Shown one piece after another: positions 52,835 to 61,617 of a stretch of 64,000 bases of DNA (position 1 is the first letter of the stretch; each line of letters opens with the position of its first letter). Under the pieces are notes generated by a model, which saw only the letters and a list, made by a program, of their open reading frames with translations, ran no database searches and was not told the origin of the DNA. A program made the translations under genes and the position numbers. The stretch comes from CAYXLI01 sp964464925 (GTDB taxonomy: Bacteria; Acidobacteriota; Terriglobia; Bryobacterales; Bryobacteraceae), in assembly GCA_964464925.1 (NCBI GenBank), contig CAYXLI010000001.1:310001-374000 (forward strand), read 5' to 3'.

Positions 52835-53386
52835 CTACTTGTCGTCCCGGTCCAGATGCCCGACCGTTTTCAGGCGCTGAAACAGGCGTTCCACTTCGGC
52901 CTCATCCTCTGCACGAAGCAGTGGGTAACGGGGCGATGTAAGTTGCCGGCGCTCAGTTCCGGCAGGCAACAATTCACCCCAAAACTGTTTGTATGGAATA
53001 CCATCGATCAGTGCGTCTTTGGCGCACCGGCGCAAGTGCCTCAGCAGACTCTTGCCCGCATCGATATCGCCCGCATAGAGAAGCACCACCCGCCTGTCTC
53101 CGGTCAGCGTCAGCCGTACCACAAGTGGCGAAATCCAGGAAGTCCGGTCGAGTCGCAGAATCTCATTCCACGGAATGATCTTCTTGCCGATCGCTAAATG
53201 ATGCTCGTACACTTCAATCGGAGGTTGTAGTCCAAGAAAAATCAGCAGGATAGCGCTGGCGAGGAAAAGAAATGCCGCAATAGAGGCCGGAAACCATTGC
53301 ATCGCTACCCACCCGGAGAACGCCGCCAGGCCGATTGCGATTAGCCCGGCAGAGAGGTAGTTCCGCGAAGGTGAGTAACAGGTCAT
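52835..53386 (-). CDS. Unknown membrane protein with PH-like domain
   Basis: A protein of 183 residues from ATG 53386, with two adjacent membrane helices (about 13-31 and 36-53). A cytoplasmic beta-rich domain follows, with VYEHHLAIGKKIIPWNEILRLDR and RLTLTGDRRVVLLYAGD. The EHHLAIGKKIIPWNEI stretch resembles bacterial PH-like (YdbS or DUF304-type) membrane-associated domains. The frame extends upstream to a TTG at 53437, but no ribosome-binding site or conserved sequence supports that. Three bases separate it from the DUF218 gene. The function is unknown; shared transcription with that gene is likely. Confidence 0.65.
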   Translation of the reverse strand: MTCYSPSRNYLSAGLIAIGLAAFSGWVAMQWFPASIAAFLFLASAILLIFLGLQPPIEVYEHHLAIGKKIIPWNEILRLDRTSWISPLVVRLTLTGDRRVVLLYAGDIDAGKSLLRHLRRCAKDALIDGIPYKQFWGELLPAGTERRQLTSPRYPLLRAEDEAEVERLFQRLKTVGHLDRDDK

Positions 53387-53537
53387 ATTCCGTGTCCCAC
53401 TACACTCTAGACTACCCCCGAGCAGGTTCCGCGTCAATTTGCGAAATCGCGACTCGGCAGTCTCACTGATTCATCGCCATCGATGAGAGGAATGTCAATG
53501 CGAAACCGTGTCACCCTGCCGCTCCCGTCTGTGAGTT

Positions 53538-53978
53538 TTACGCGTCGAGGGCTGCGCGGAGCGCTGTCCGGAGCGGCAATCCACGAAGCGTAGCGGCGCG
53601 GCTCACCACCGTCAGCGGCTGATCCCAAAGTACGATCGCTGCCAGCGACGGGATTTTCTTCAGGCCTTCTTGAACAATGTGGAGCGGAGCCAAGCCCGGC
53701 CCTCCAAGTACGATCAGAGCAGGCTCGTGCTCGGCCGCGGCCCGCGCGAGTTGCCGCGCTTCCTGTTCCAGGATGCGCATTGTAATTGGATGACGTCTGT
53801 AGCGGATTTCCACATAGACTGGCCGCCCGCTCACCCATACGCGGCAATCCGGCGTATCGAGGATTTCGGGTCTGAGACCCTCTTTCCATGCGCAGGTCAG
53901 AAAATCTAATTCCAGTTGGGCCCCATCGCGCTCCTTTGCAATCTTTAAGCGCCTCCGGATTCCCGCGATCCCGTGCAA
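53538..53978 (-). CDS. Hypothetical protein downstream of pgsA-like gene
   Basis: A 146-residue soluble protein that I do not recognise. It has an N-terminal amphipathic segment, a middle DTPDCRVWVSGRPVYVEIRYRRH beta region and a C-terminal alpha/beta part, AAAEHEPALIVLGGPGLAPLHIV...SLAAIVLWDQ, with the feel of a Rossmann-like or restriction-fold protein. The reverse-frame alternative (53434-54000) is Arg-, Gly- and Ser-rich and less protein-like. It follows the pgsA-like gene by eight bases, so it is probably the third gene of an lpxC-led operon. The 150 bases after it hold nothing I can identify. Confidence 0.55.
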   Translation of the reverse strand: MHGIAGIRRRLKIAKERDGAQLELDFLTCAWKEGLRPEILDTPDCRVWVSGRPVYVEIRYRRHPITMRILEQEARQLARAAAEHEPALIVLGGPGLAPLHIVQEGLKKIPSLAAIVLWDQPLTVVSRAATLRGLPLRTALRAALDA

Positions 53979-53986
53979 TTCCAGAC

Positions 53987-54565
53987 TTACCCCCGCGCAC
54001 CTCTCCGGTCCGCTGCCATGAATCGGTGGCGCATGATCAACATCCGGACGCCCCGTCCCGCGTAATGGATTCCGCTCCAGGCCGTCGATGCCCCTGTCAG
54101 CCAGATCAGCGTGGAAATCAGCGCGTGGCGCTCTGTCTCAGGGAACGCCATTGCCACAATCAGCACCAGTGCAAGCAGGATCTGAAGGGCCGTATTCAGC
54201 TTGCCCCAGATCGACGGCGGAAAGTCGCGGAAGCGCGTGAAGGCCAGCGCGAAGCCGACCATGGACAGAATCAGCACATCGCGCCCCGCAATTACCGCCA
54301 CGAGCCACCCTGGCACACGTTCCACAATCCAGAAACACAAATATAAAGAGGTCAGCAGCAGCTTATCCGCGATCGGGTCAAGGTACGCGCCAGTTCGCGT
54401 CTGCCAGCCGAAGCGCCGCGCGAGCAAGCCGTCAAATGCATCCGTCAAACCCGCCGCCATCACATACCAGAACGCGCGGCGGTAATCTTCCGCCAGCATC
54501 GTAAGTACGATCACCGGTGTAAGCGCAATCCGCAGCGAGGTGAGTAGGTTGGGAAGCGTCAGCAA
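53987..54565 (-). CDS. pgsA: CDP-alcohol phosphatidyltransferase (PgsA-like)
   Basis: A 192-residue inner-membrane enzyme with about five to six helices. The CDP-alcohol phosphotransferase motif is complete: D-AF-DG-LL-AR, eight residues, G-AYL-D-PIA-D, within TDAFDGLLARRFGWQTRTG and AYLDPIADKLL at about residues 45-72. The family joins CDP-diacylglycerol to glycerol-3-phosphate (PgsA) or related alcohols. LPNLLTSLRIALTPVIVL at the N-terminus matches PgsA well, but cardiolipin or inositol-phosphate synthases share it, so the symbol is provisional. It lies three bases after lpxC and starts eight bases before the next gene, placing phospholipid and lipid A synthesis in one transcript. Confidence 0.82.
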   Translation of the reverse strand: MLTLPNLLTSLRIALTPVIVLTMLAEDYRRAFWYVMAAGLTDAFDGLLARRFGWQTRTGAYLDPIADKLLLTSLYLCFWIVERVPGWLVAVIAGRDVLILSMVGFALAFTRFRDFPPSIWGKLNTALQILLALVLIVAMAFPETERHALISTLIWLTGASTAWSGIHYAGRGVRMLIMRHRFMAADRRGARG

Positions 54566-54568
54566 TGG

Positions 54569-55498
54569 CTAGGATACCAGCGCGTGCACCACGCGGGTAG
54601 CCAACTGATCGAAGCTCAGAATCTCATACAGGGACGGATCGGACATGACCTTCGCCACCAGCGCCGCGTGCATCGCATGGCCCGCGCGCTCGGCGATCAC
54701 GTGCCCCAGTAGGGGCTTCCCAATCAGCGCCAGGTCGCCGATCAGGTCGAGTACCTTGTGCCGGCAGCACTCGTCAGCGAATCGCAGGCCGCCCGGATTC
54801 ATTGGGCCTTCCTGATCGAAGCAGATCGCGTTCTCGAGCGACGCGCCGCGGATCAGTCCCATATCGCGCATCTGATCGAGTTCCCACGAGAATCCGAAGG
54901 TGCGTGCGGGTGCGATTTCCAACGCGTACCGGTCAGGCGTCACTTCCATCTCTACCGTCTGTCGCCCGACTGCCGGATGATCGAAGAAAATGTCGCAGTT
55001 CAACAAAAATCGGTCCGAGGGCAGAATCGTGATGCGCTTGCCCGGCGCTTCCACCGACACAGGGCGGCGAATTCTCAAATAGCGCTTTCTCCGCCGGTAT
55101 GTCTTGATCCCTGCCTCCTGGATCAACTGCACGAACGGTTCGCCGCTGCCATCCAGAATCGGAACTTCCAGGTTGTCGATCTCTATGATTGCGTTGTCGA
55201 TTCCCATGCTGTAAAGCACGCTCAGCAGATGCTCGGTCGTAGAGATCAGAACGCCTTGCCGCATCAGGCTCGTTGCATAGCTCACCCGAGCCACGTGGCG
55301 CCAACTTGCTGGGACAATAAAGTGATTTAAGTCTGTTCGGTGAAATACAATGCCGGACGAGGGAGGGGCGGGAAGAATCCGAATCGAGACAGGCACGCCA
55401 TGATGTAACCCTATGCCTTTCGCCTCAACAGGCCGGTGGATTGTGGTTTCAAAACGCAAATAAGACTCCTCTACGGACAGCTCCGGCGCGGTCCTCAA
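54569..55498 (-). CDS. lpxC: UDP-3-O-acyl-N-acetylglucosamine deacetylase LpxC
   Basis: A 309-residue zinc deacetylase that carries out the committed step of lipid A synthesis. The first zinc-ligand His lies in ISTTEHLLSVLYSMGIDN. The second His and the Asp are in HKVLDLIGDLALIGKPL, and the catalytic base His in GHVIAERAGHAMHAALV. The N-terminal ETTIHRPVEAKGIGLHHGVPV is the classic LpxC start. Length is standard for a single LpxC and there is no FabZ fusion. It leads a leftward operon with the pgsA-like gene. In some bacteria LpxC is degraded by FtsH through its C-terminus; its C-terminus here (VVHALVS) is not diagnostic. Confidence 0.95.
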   Translation of the reverse strand: MRTAPELSVEESYLRFETTIHRPVEAKGIGLHHGVPVSIRILPAPPSSGIVFHRTDLNHFIVPASWRHVARVSYATSLMRQGVLISTTEHLLSVLYSMGIDNAIIEIDNLEVPILDGSGEPFVQLIQEAGIKTYRRRKRYLRIRRPVSVEAPGKRITILPSDRFLLNCDIFFDHPAVGRQTVEMEVTPDRYALEIAPARTFGFSWELDQMRDMGLIRGASLENAICFDQEGPMNPGGLRFADECCRHKVLDLIGDLALIGKPLLGHVIAERAGHAMHAALVAKVMSDPSLYEILSFDQLATRVVHALVS

Positions 55499-55577
55499 AA
55501 TAGTCCAAGCTTTTAGATTAGCATTCTACTATCCTGTACCTAAGTGATTCTAAAGATTAGTGTTAAGTTTTGCAAAC

Positions 55578-55613
55578 TGTGGCATTTTGGCCACACATCG
55601 GGGCTCCGATGTG
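55578..55613. promoter_or_regulatory. Two overlapping stem-loops before polA
   Basis: TGTGGC (55578-55583) pairs with GCCACA (55590-55595). CACATCGG (55594-55601) pairs with CCGATGTG (55606-55613). The two share bases 55594-55595, so full pairing of both is mutually exclusive. They lie 60-95 bp before the polA start and in the 174-bp lpxC-polA divergent gap. The role is unknown; an operator or attenuator is possible. No T-run follows. Confidence 0.35.
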
Positions 55614-55672
55614 GCTGATCTGCGTCATTGGGCGTATCTCGCTAGGGCCATACGTTATCATGATCTGAGTAA

Positions 55673-58219
55673 ATGCGCCCCCGTTTATTTCTGATTGACT
55701 CGTATGGGTTTATCTTCCGGGCTTATCACGCTCGCGCGCGGTCCGGCGCACCTCCCATGCGCACCAGCAAGGGCCTCTCCACCGAAGCGGTTTACATCTT
55801 CCACAACATGCTTCGCAAACTGCTGGCGACCTACAAGCCGGAGTATATCGCGGCCGTCTTTGAGAGCCTCGGGCCGACCTTCCGTTCCGAGCACTTCGCC
55901 GACTACAAAGCGAATCGTGCGGAGGCTCCCCCCGATCTGGGCGAGCAGATCCCTTACGTGCGTAAGGTGCTGGATGCGTTCCGTATTCCCGTTCTCCAGT
56001 TCCCCGGAATGGAAGCGGACGACGTGATCGGAACTATGGCGCACAAAACCGGGCAGTCCGGCGACCTCGACGTGGTCATCGTCTCCAGCGACAAGGACAT
56101 GCTCCAGCTCGTCTCCGCGCACGTATCTATGTTCAATCCGGTAAAGGAAGACGTCTGGTACGATCCGAAGACCACGCAGGAGTTCATGGGAGTGCCTCCT
56201 TCCGCCGTTGCCGACCTGTTGGCGCTCAAGGGGGACGCCGTGGACAACATTCCTGGCGCTCCCGGTATCGGAGATAAGGGAGCAAAAGACCTGATCCTCC
56301 GCTTCGGCTCGGTCGAGAACGCGCTCGAACACGCGGCCGAAGTGGAGCGCAAGATGTACCGCGAGAGTCTCCAAAACAACCGCGATCAGATCCTGCTCAG
56401 CAAGAAACTGGCGACCATCGATACAGCCGTACCGATCGAGTGGAACGTACAGGAACTGAAGGCACAGGAACCGGACTCCGAGGCACTCAAACAGCTCTAT
56501 CGCGAATTGGAATTCTACAGCCTGTTGCGCGAGATGGGGCCCTCGGAAGCGCCTGCCAATCGGGACTACAAAAAACTGGAAACTGCTGAGGCGGTCGACG
56601 CCTTTCTCGCGGAGATCCCGCCAGGTAAGCCTCTGGCGTTTGTCGTTGGCAAGAACGAGATCGGACTGGCATGGCAGGTAGGGCACGCGCGAGCGATTCC
56701 CTGCGACCTTCTTCCTCGTTTGCGGCCTCTCCTGGAGGACTGCACCCGCGTAAAAGTGGTGCACGACGCGAAGCAGACGGCGCTCGATTTGGCGCACTAC
56801 GGCATCGATGGTTGCACGTTCCAGGAAGACATCATGCTTCATGCCTTCCTGCTGCTAGCCGATCCGGGCGCGGTGGCGTGTGATGTGTTATCCGAGAAAT
56901 TTCTCGATCGCAAACTCGGCGGTGCCGTCGAGGCACGGGCCGACTGCGCACTCGAATTGTATGAGCGGATCGCTGAAGATCTGAAAAACCGCGGGTTGCG
57001 CCAGGTCTACGACGAGATCGATCTGCCGCTGATCGGTGTCCTGGCCCGGATGGAACGGGTCGGAATACGGATCGAACCCAGACAGCTCGAAGTCCTCTCT
57101 AAGCATATGGATGCGGAGATGCAGCGGCTGGGGCTGGAGATCTACGGCATCGCGGGTTCCACTTTCAATATCAATTCTCCGCAGCAACTCGGGAAGGTTC
57201 TCTATGAGGATCTGAAGCTCCCCGCTCCGGTCAAGTATGGAAAGGGCAAAACACTTTCCACCGCCGCAGACATTCTGGAACAGCTTGCGGGGGAGCATCA
57301 GATCGCTCGGCTGGTGCTCGACTTCCGCCAGCTTGCCAAACTCAAGGGCACCTACGTAGATGCGCTGCCGGCCCTTATCAGGCAGGACACGGGGCGTGTG
57401 CACACCACCTTTAACCAAACCGGCGCGGCAACCGGGCGGCTCTCCTCATCCAACCCCAATCTTCAAAACATCCCAATCCGCACGGAGATGGGACGCGACA
57501 TCCGTGCCGCGTTCGTCCCGGAGCCAGGTTGGAAGCTGATTGTTGCGGATTATTCCCAGATTGAGCTGCGCCTGCTGGCGCACATGTCCCGAGACAAGGT
57601 GCTGGTTGAGGCCTTCCGCAACGGCGAGGACATCCACACGCGCACCGCCGCCGAGGTCTTTGGCGTCGCGCCGCTGATGGTCACATCCGATATGCGCCGT
57701 ATGGCCAAGGCGGTCAATTTTGGCATAGTCTATGGACAAACCCCATTCGGTCTCGCAGCGCAGCTCGGCATCAGCCGGAAGGAAGCTGAAGAATACATTA
57801 AAAGCTATTTCGAGCTTTATTCGGGTGTAAAGAAGTTTATTCAAGAGACGATTGAAGAGGTAAGGCGAACCGGTGTGGCCAAGACGCTATTCGGTCGTGA
57901 ACGGCCCATTCCGGACATGCATACCCGCAATCCGAATATGCGGTCGTTTGCGGAGCGCACCGCCGTGAATACGCCGCTGCAGGGCACCGCCGCGGATCTC
58001 ATCAAGATTGCGATGATCCGGATCGACCGCGACCTGCTCGGGAAACAGCAGAGCCGAATGCTGTTGCAGGTGCACGACGAACTCGTTCTGGAGGCCCCGC
58101 CGGAAGAGGTCTCCGGCGTGAAGGCACTGGTGAAGCGAGAGATGGAGACCGTTTATAAACTCGAAGTGCCGCTGGTAGTGGATGTCGGTGTCGGGGATAA
58201 CTGGCGGGACGCGAAATAG
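55673..58219 (+). CDS. polA: DNA polymerase I, proofreading domain degenerate
   Basis: An 848-residue family A polymerase for Okazaki-fragment processing and repair. The 5'-3' exonuclease domain (about 1-290) is intact, with FLIDSYGFIFRAYHA, EADDVIG, SSDKDMLQLV and LKGDAVDNIPGAPGIGDKGA. The polymerase motifs are all present: DYSQIELRLLAHMS (A), RRMAKAVNFGIVYGQTPFG (B) and QVHDELVLEAP (C). The middle domain keeps the fold (CTFQEDIMLHAFLL), but the expected first exonuclease motif DxE is replaced by LAFVVGKNEIGLAW, so 3'-5' proofreading is probably absent, as in Thermus PolA. It starts at ATG 55673, about 174 bp from lpxC. Confidence 0.95.
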   Translation: MRPRLFLIDSYGFIFRAYHARARSGAPPMRTSKGLSTEAVYIFHNMLRKLLATYKPEYIAAVFESLGPTFRSEHFADYKANRAEAPPDLGEQIPYVRKVLDAFRIPVLQFPGMEADDVIGTMAHKTGQSGDLDVVIVSSDKDMLQLVSAHVSMFNPVKEDVWYDPKTTQEFMGVPPSAVADLLALKGDAVDNIPGAPGIGDKGAKDLILRFGSVENALEHAAEVERKMYRESLQNNRDQILLSKKLATIDTAVPIEWNVQELKAQEPDSEALKQLYRELEFYSLLREMGPSEAPANRDYKKLETAEAVDAFLAEIPPGKPLAFVVGKNEIGLAWQVGHARAIPCDLLPRLRPLLEDCTRVKVVHDAKQTALDLAHYGIDGCTFQEDIMLHAFLLLADPGAVACDVLSEKFLDRKLGGAVEARADCALELYERIAEDLKNRGLRQVYDEIDLPLIGVLARMERVGIRIEPRQLEVLSKHMDAEMQRLGLEIYGIAGSTFNINSPQQLGKVLYEDLKLPAPVKYGKGKTLSTAADILEQLAGEHQIARLVLDFRQLAKLKGTYVDALPALIRQDTGRVHTTFNQTGAATGRLSSSNPNLQNIPIRTEMGRDIRAAFVPEPGWKLIVADYSQIELRLLAHMSRDKVLVEAFRNGEDIHTRTAAEVFGVAPLMVTSDMRRMAKAVNFGIVYGQTPFGLAAQLGISRKEAEEYIKSYFELYSGVKKFIQETIEEVRRTGVAKTLFGRERPIPDMHTRNPNMRSFAERTAVNTPLQGTAADLIKIAMIRIDRDLLGKQQSRMLLQVHDELVLEAPPEEVSGVKALVKREMETVYKLEVPLVVDVGVGDNWRDAK

Positions 58220-58234
58220 GGAGGCGAAATTCGT

Positions 58235-58873
58235 TTGCGAAAAGGCTTGTTTGTTCTGGCGTGCATGATTCTGGCGGGATGCTCTTCGGAAAAGAAAGAG
58301 ACCGCGGAAGCTCCGAAATCGGGCGTGATGAAGCCCACTCCAGCCCAGTTCAAAGTGCGGTTCGATACCACCAAGGGCGCGTTCGACATGGAGTGCACAC
58401 GGGAATGGGCGCCCATCGGTGTGGACCGTTTCTATGAACTGGTCGGGAAAGGTTTCTATGATGAGGCCCGGTTCTTCCGCGTCATCAAAGGCTTCGTCGC
58501 ACAGTTCGGATTGAACAAGGATCCGCAGCAGAATCAACTCTGGGCGCAGATGCAGATTCTTGACGATCCATCCCGGCAGCCGAACAACCGCGGCTACGTA
58601 GTTTTCGCCAAGCGCGGCCCGAACACGCGCACCACCCAGCTCTTCATCAACCTGAAGGACAATCCGATGCTGAATAGCCAGGGCTTCGCACCGATCTGCA
58701 AGGTCTCTGAGGAAGGCATGCAGGTTGTAGACAAGCTCTACAACCAGTACGGTGAGGGAATTCCTAATGGCAATGGCCCGGAACAGTCAAAAATCATGGC
58801 TATGGGCAATGAGTACCTGGTTCGAAACTTCCCGCAACTCGATTACATCAAGACCGCGAAAGTCTTACAGTAG
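58235..58873 (+). CDS. Lipoprotein cyclophilin-type peptidyl-prolyl isomerase
   Basis: A 212-residue lipoprotein with a TTG start; a strong AGGGAGG overlaps the polA stop, 10 bases upstream. The lipobox is LAGC with Cys at about residue 13, followed by a Ser/Glu/Lys linker. The mature domain is a bacterial cyclophilin: VRFDTTKGAFDMECTREWAPIGVDRFYELV, GFYDEARFFRVIKGFVAQFG and FVVFAKRGPNTRTTQLFINL-like segments. It should speed proline isomerisation during folding of exported proteins, anchored at a membrane. Several classic active-site residues (RFFRVI with Arg and Phe; TQLFIN with Gln-Phe) are present. It lies 15 bp after polA and is probably co-transcribed. Confidence 0.9.
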   Translation: MRKGLFVLACMILAGCSSEKKETAEAPKSGVMKPTPAQFKVRFDTTKGAFDMECTREWAPIGVDRFYELVGKGFYDEARFFRVIKGFVAQFGLNKDPQQNQLWAQMQILDDPSRQPNNRGYVVFAKRGPNTRTTQLFINLKDNPMLNSQGFAPICKVSEEGMQVVDKLYNQYGEGIPNGNGPEQSKIMAMGNEYLVRNFPQLDYIKTAKVLQ

Positions 58874-58875
58874 TC

Positions 58876-60225
58876 TCACTTCGTGATCTTGGCCCGCCGC
58901 TCGCCTTTGGCCAAACGGAGCCGCACGACCGTTCCCGGGGGCGCCTGTTCCGCACTCTTGATGACGTGGCCTTCCGCGTCCAGTACGATGGCGTAGCCGC
59001 GTTCCAGAATTTTCACCGGGCTGAGTTGCGTCAGGTGCGCCTGCAGCGGCGCGAGTTGTCCCTGCATGCGGCTGAGCCTCAGGTGCATCCAGCGCTCAGC
59101 CTGTGTGGTTGCTGCTTCCAGCCGGCGCCGGAACTCGGCAAAGCGCAGCCGCAAGTCCATCTTCTGTAACCGCTCATCCAGCGACTTCCATTCCTGCCGG
59201 GCCTGCGTCAGCCGCCGTCGTGTGTTGTCACGCCCGCAATAATTCAACTCGTCGATTCGCTGTTGCGCCCGCCCGATATTGCGGTGCAGTAGCGCGATGG
59301 TGCGGTCGGCACCTTGCTCGTGCAGCCGGCGGGAGGATTGGCTGAGCTTATAGCGGATCGCCTGCTCGAGATGCTTTTGATGCGCGCTGATCTGCTGCAG
59401 CAGTTCTTCCCGCGTGCAGATCACCAGTTCCGCCGCGGCCGAAGGAGTCGGCGCTCGCAGATCGGCCACGAAATCGGCGATCGTGAAGTCGGTCTCGTGT
59501 CCGATGGCCGAAATCACCGGCACGCTGCAATCCGCGATCGCCCGCGCTACCTCTTCCTCATTGAAGGTCCAAAGGTCCTCGAGCGAGCCCCCTCCTCGCG
59601 CAAGGATGACAACCTCTGCCCAGCCCGATCCGGAAAAATGCCGCAGCCCCTTGCACACTGCGTCCACGGAACCTTCGCCTTGCACCAGGGCAGGGAACAG
59701 CCGCAGGTGCATTCCAGGGAATCTCCGCTCCAGCACTCGCAGCATGTCCTGAATTACCGCCCCGGCGGGGGACGTGATCAGCCCGATGCGGGCTGGATAT
59801 TTCGGCAGCGCACGCTTGCGCTCCTTCGCGAACAGCCCCTCCAGTTCCAGCCGCTTCTTCAGTTGTTCGAATGCGAACTGCAGCGCTCCATAACCCTGCG
59901 GCTCCAGGGCCTCTACGAGCAGTTGGTATTCGCCCCGCGCCTCATATACGTCCACGCGTCCGCGCGCCAGCACGGCTACTCCATCCTGCGGCTTGAACTT
60001 CAGGTAGCGCGCGCTCATGCGGAAACAGGCGCATTTCAGTTGGGAAGATTCATCCTTCAACGTGAAATAGTAATGGCCGCTGGAGGCCAGTCGAACACCC
60101 GAAATTTCTCCGGAGACCCACACATCGCCGAACGCCTCATCCAGCATCCCGCGGATGCGCGCATTGATCTCGGAGACGCTGTAGAGCCGCCGCTGCGGTT
60201 CCCATTGAAGAAGGATTTGCTCCAC
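58876..60225 (-). CDS. xseA: Exodeoxyribonuclease VII large subunit
   Basis: A 449-residue nuclease subunit that processes single-stranded DNA in recombination and repair. The N-terminal OB-fold (YSVSEINARIRGMLDEAFGDVWVSGEIS) binds DNA. The catalytic domain contains the family's PARIGLITSPAGAVIQDMLRVL, ILARGGGSLEDLWTFNEEEVARAI and VISAIGHETDFTIADFVADLRAPTPSAAAEL. A long coiled-coil arm (about 290-380) is followed by the closing GYAIVLDAEGHVIKSAEQA. Normal length. The small subunit gene xseB is not adjacent in this window. It converges with the cyclophilin gene. Confidence 0.95.
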   Translation of the reverse strand: MEQILLQWEPQRRLYSVSEINARIRGMLDEAFGDVWVSGEISGVRLASSGHYYFTLKDESSQLKCACFRMSARYLKFKPQDGVAVLARGRVDVYEARGEYQLLVEALEPQGYGALQFAFEQLKKRLELEGLFAKERKRALPKYPARIGLITSPAGAVIQDMLRVLERRFPGMHLRLFPALVQGEGSVDAVCKGLRHFSGSGWAEVVILARGGGSLEDLWTFNEEEVARAIADCSVPVISAIGHETDFTIADFVADLRAPTPSAAAELVICTREELLQQISAHQKHLEQAIRYKLSQSSRRLHEQGADRTIALLHRNIGRAQQRIDELNYCGRDNTRRRLTQARQEWKSLDERLQKMDLRLRFAEFRRRLEAATTQAERWMHLRLSRMQGQLAPLQAHLTQLSPVKILERGYAIVLDAEGHVIKSAEQAPPGTVVRLRLAKGERRAKITK

Positions 60226-60333
60226 TACGACCAGCCTAGCAGGAGGCCGCCCATCCGGTTCCGGCTCGCCAGTAATTTTGGAGGAATCGCTTTGCGAACC
60301 GGTCCGGAGGGGAGGGGTGGTACAGGTCGTTTG

Positions 60334-61605
60334 CTACTCGGCGAAGACGGCGTCCTGAAGAGGATTCGTCCCGCCGATGCTGCTGAAATCGGAATTCACT
60401 GTGGCCGTCCCGACGACTTTGATGTTATAGCCGATTAGCATCGTGTAGCCATCGGTTCCGCCTGGGGAACTCGAGCTATTGCCGGTATATTGGAGGTCAG
60501 TAGTCGGGAAATAAAGGATTCCGTCGTAGACTGAGTTGGCGCCGCCTGCGATAATGCTGCCATTATTGGCAGACCACGTCACCGTAGGGTCTTGGTAAAA
60601 GAGCAATCCTTTATAGGTTCCACTTGTGGGCGCCTTGAACGTGACCGTGCCGGATCCATTGATCGTGATGCCGGAGTAATGATTGCTGGCATCATAAGTG
60701 TTGAAAAAGGTTACTCCTATTCCAGACAGGGTCGCCGAACTGGTCACGCTCAACCCTCCGCCGACAAGGATGTAACTTCCGGGATTGAAGTTCACCTGCG
60801 TAGCGCTGCCGCCAATCGTAATACCCCCGCAGTAGACCCCCGGATTCAGGGTCGTGGTCCCGGTGTTATTTATCTTCAGTTTCGTATAATCGCAGCCGCT
60901 GTAGGACGGAATACTGTACTTATTCATGAGAGGATCCACGATCGGCACTCCGGCCGAGATTCCTGTCGGACCGCACCCAGCCGTTGTGGACCCGTCTGAA
61001 TATGTGCCCGTGTAGCTAACCGTTGGCGTGGAGATACAAGCAGATGAACTGTTCGATTTGAAGTTCGCGTTCGAGAAAACGCCACAGGAAAATGTGGCGG
61101 TTGCAGTTCCATTGAAGAAGAAGCCATTCGTGTTTTGGCTGGTATCCCGGTTCAAAGCATACACACAACCATTGTTCGTGCTGCCCAATCCTGCCACCGC
61201 TCGCGCATTCACTGTCGCCGAAGTGAAGTTCATCGCACGCATGAACCACGTGGGCTGCGGCTGGCTGATGATCACCTCGATAAAGTTGCTATTCCCGGCT
61301 TTCGATCCGGAGGCCGGCGGAATATTGACCGTCACCGCAACACTGTCCGTCTGATCGGTAAATCCATTCAGACTCGAGTCATTCATCGCTGCTGACGTTG
61401 CCGCCGTGTTGCTGTTCCCGCGCAACTTCTCCAGCGCTCCTGCATAGGCTGCTGCATCGGCCGCAGTTTGCATACGCCGCTTCTGGAAGTACAGGAATGA
61501 GGCATCCAGTGCGAGTCCCATGAACGCCATTAACACGAACATCGATAGCGCCGCCAGAATCACGATTATCCCGGTCTCGCGTCGCCTTCTGATCACGGCT
61601 TTCAT
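60334..61605 (-). CDS. TadG-like Flp pilus/pseudopilin protein
   Basis: A 423-residue protein with an N-terminal TadG-type membrane anchor (GIIVILAALSMFVLMAFMGLALDASFLYFQKRRMQTAADAAA, residues 12-53). A long exported region rich in Gly, Ser, Thr and Asn follows, with only scattered cysteines. TadG N-terminal (DUF2134-like) proteins are minor pseudopilins of Tad (tight adherence) secretion systems. The C-terminal body is beta-rich with many repeat-like turns (NPGSYILVGGGLSVTSSATLSG), like self-folding surface proteins. The frame is intact. It is the third gene of a leftward TadE-TadE-TadG operon, 12 bases after the second. Confidence 0.85.
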   Translation of the reverse strand: MKAVIRRRRETGIIVILAALSMFVLMAFMGLALDASFLYFQKRRMQTAADAAAYAGALEKLRGNSNTAATSAAMNDSSLNGFTDQTDSVAVTVNIPPASGSKAGNSNFIEVIISQPQPTWFMRAMNFTSATVNARAVAGLGSTNNGCVYALNRDTSQNTNGFFFNGTATATFSCGVFSNANFKSNSSSACISTPTVSYTGTYSDGSTTAGCGPTGISAGVPIVDPLMNKYSIPSYSGCDYTKLKINNTGTTTLNPGVYCGGITIGGSATQVNFNPGSYILVGGGLSVTSSATLSGIGVTFFNTYDASNHYSGITINGSGTVTFKAPTSGTYKGLLFYQDPTVTWSANNGSIIAGGANSVYDGILYFPTTDLQYTGNSSSSPGGTDGYTMLIGYNIKVVGTATVNSDFSSIGGTNPLQDAVFAE

Positions 61606-61617
61606 CTGGCTGCTCCT

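Noticed and set aside
53434..54000. Alternative leftward frame overlapping the 146-residue hypothetical gene
   Set aside because: Its product is dominated by Arg, Gly and Ser with no hydrophobic core, unlike the overlapping 53538-53978 frame.
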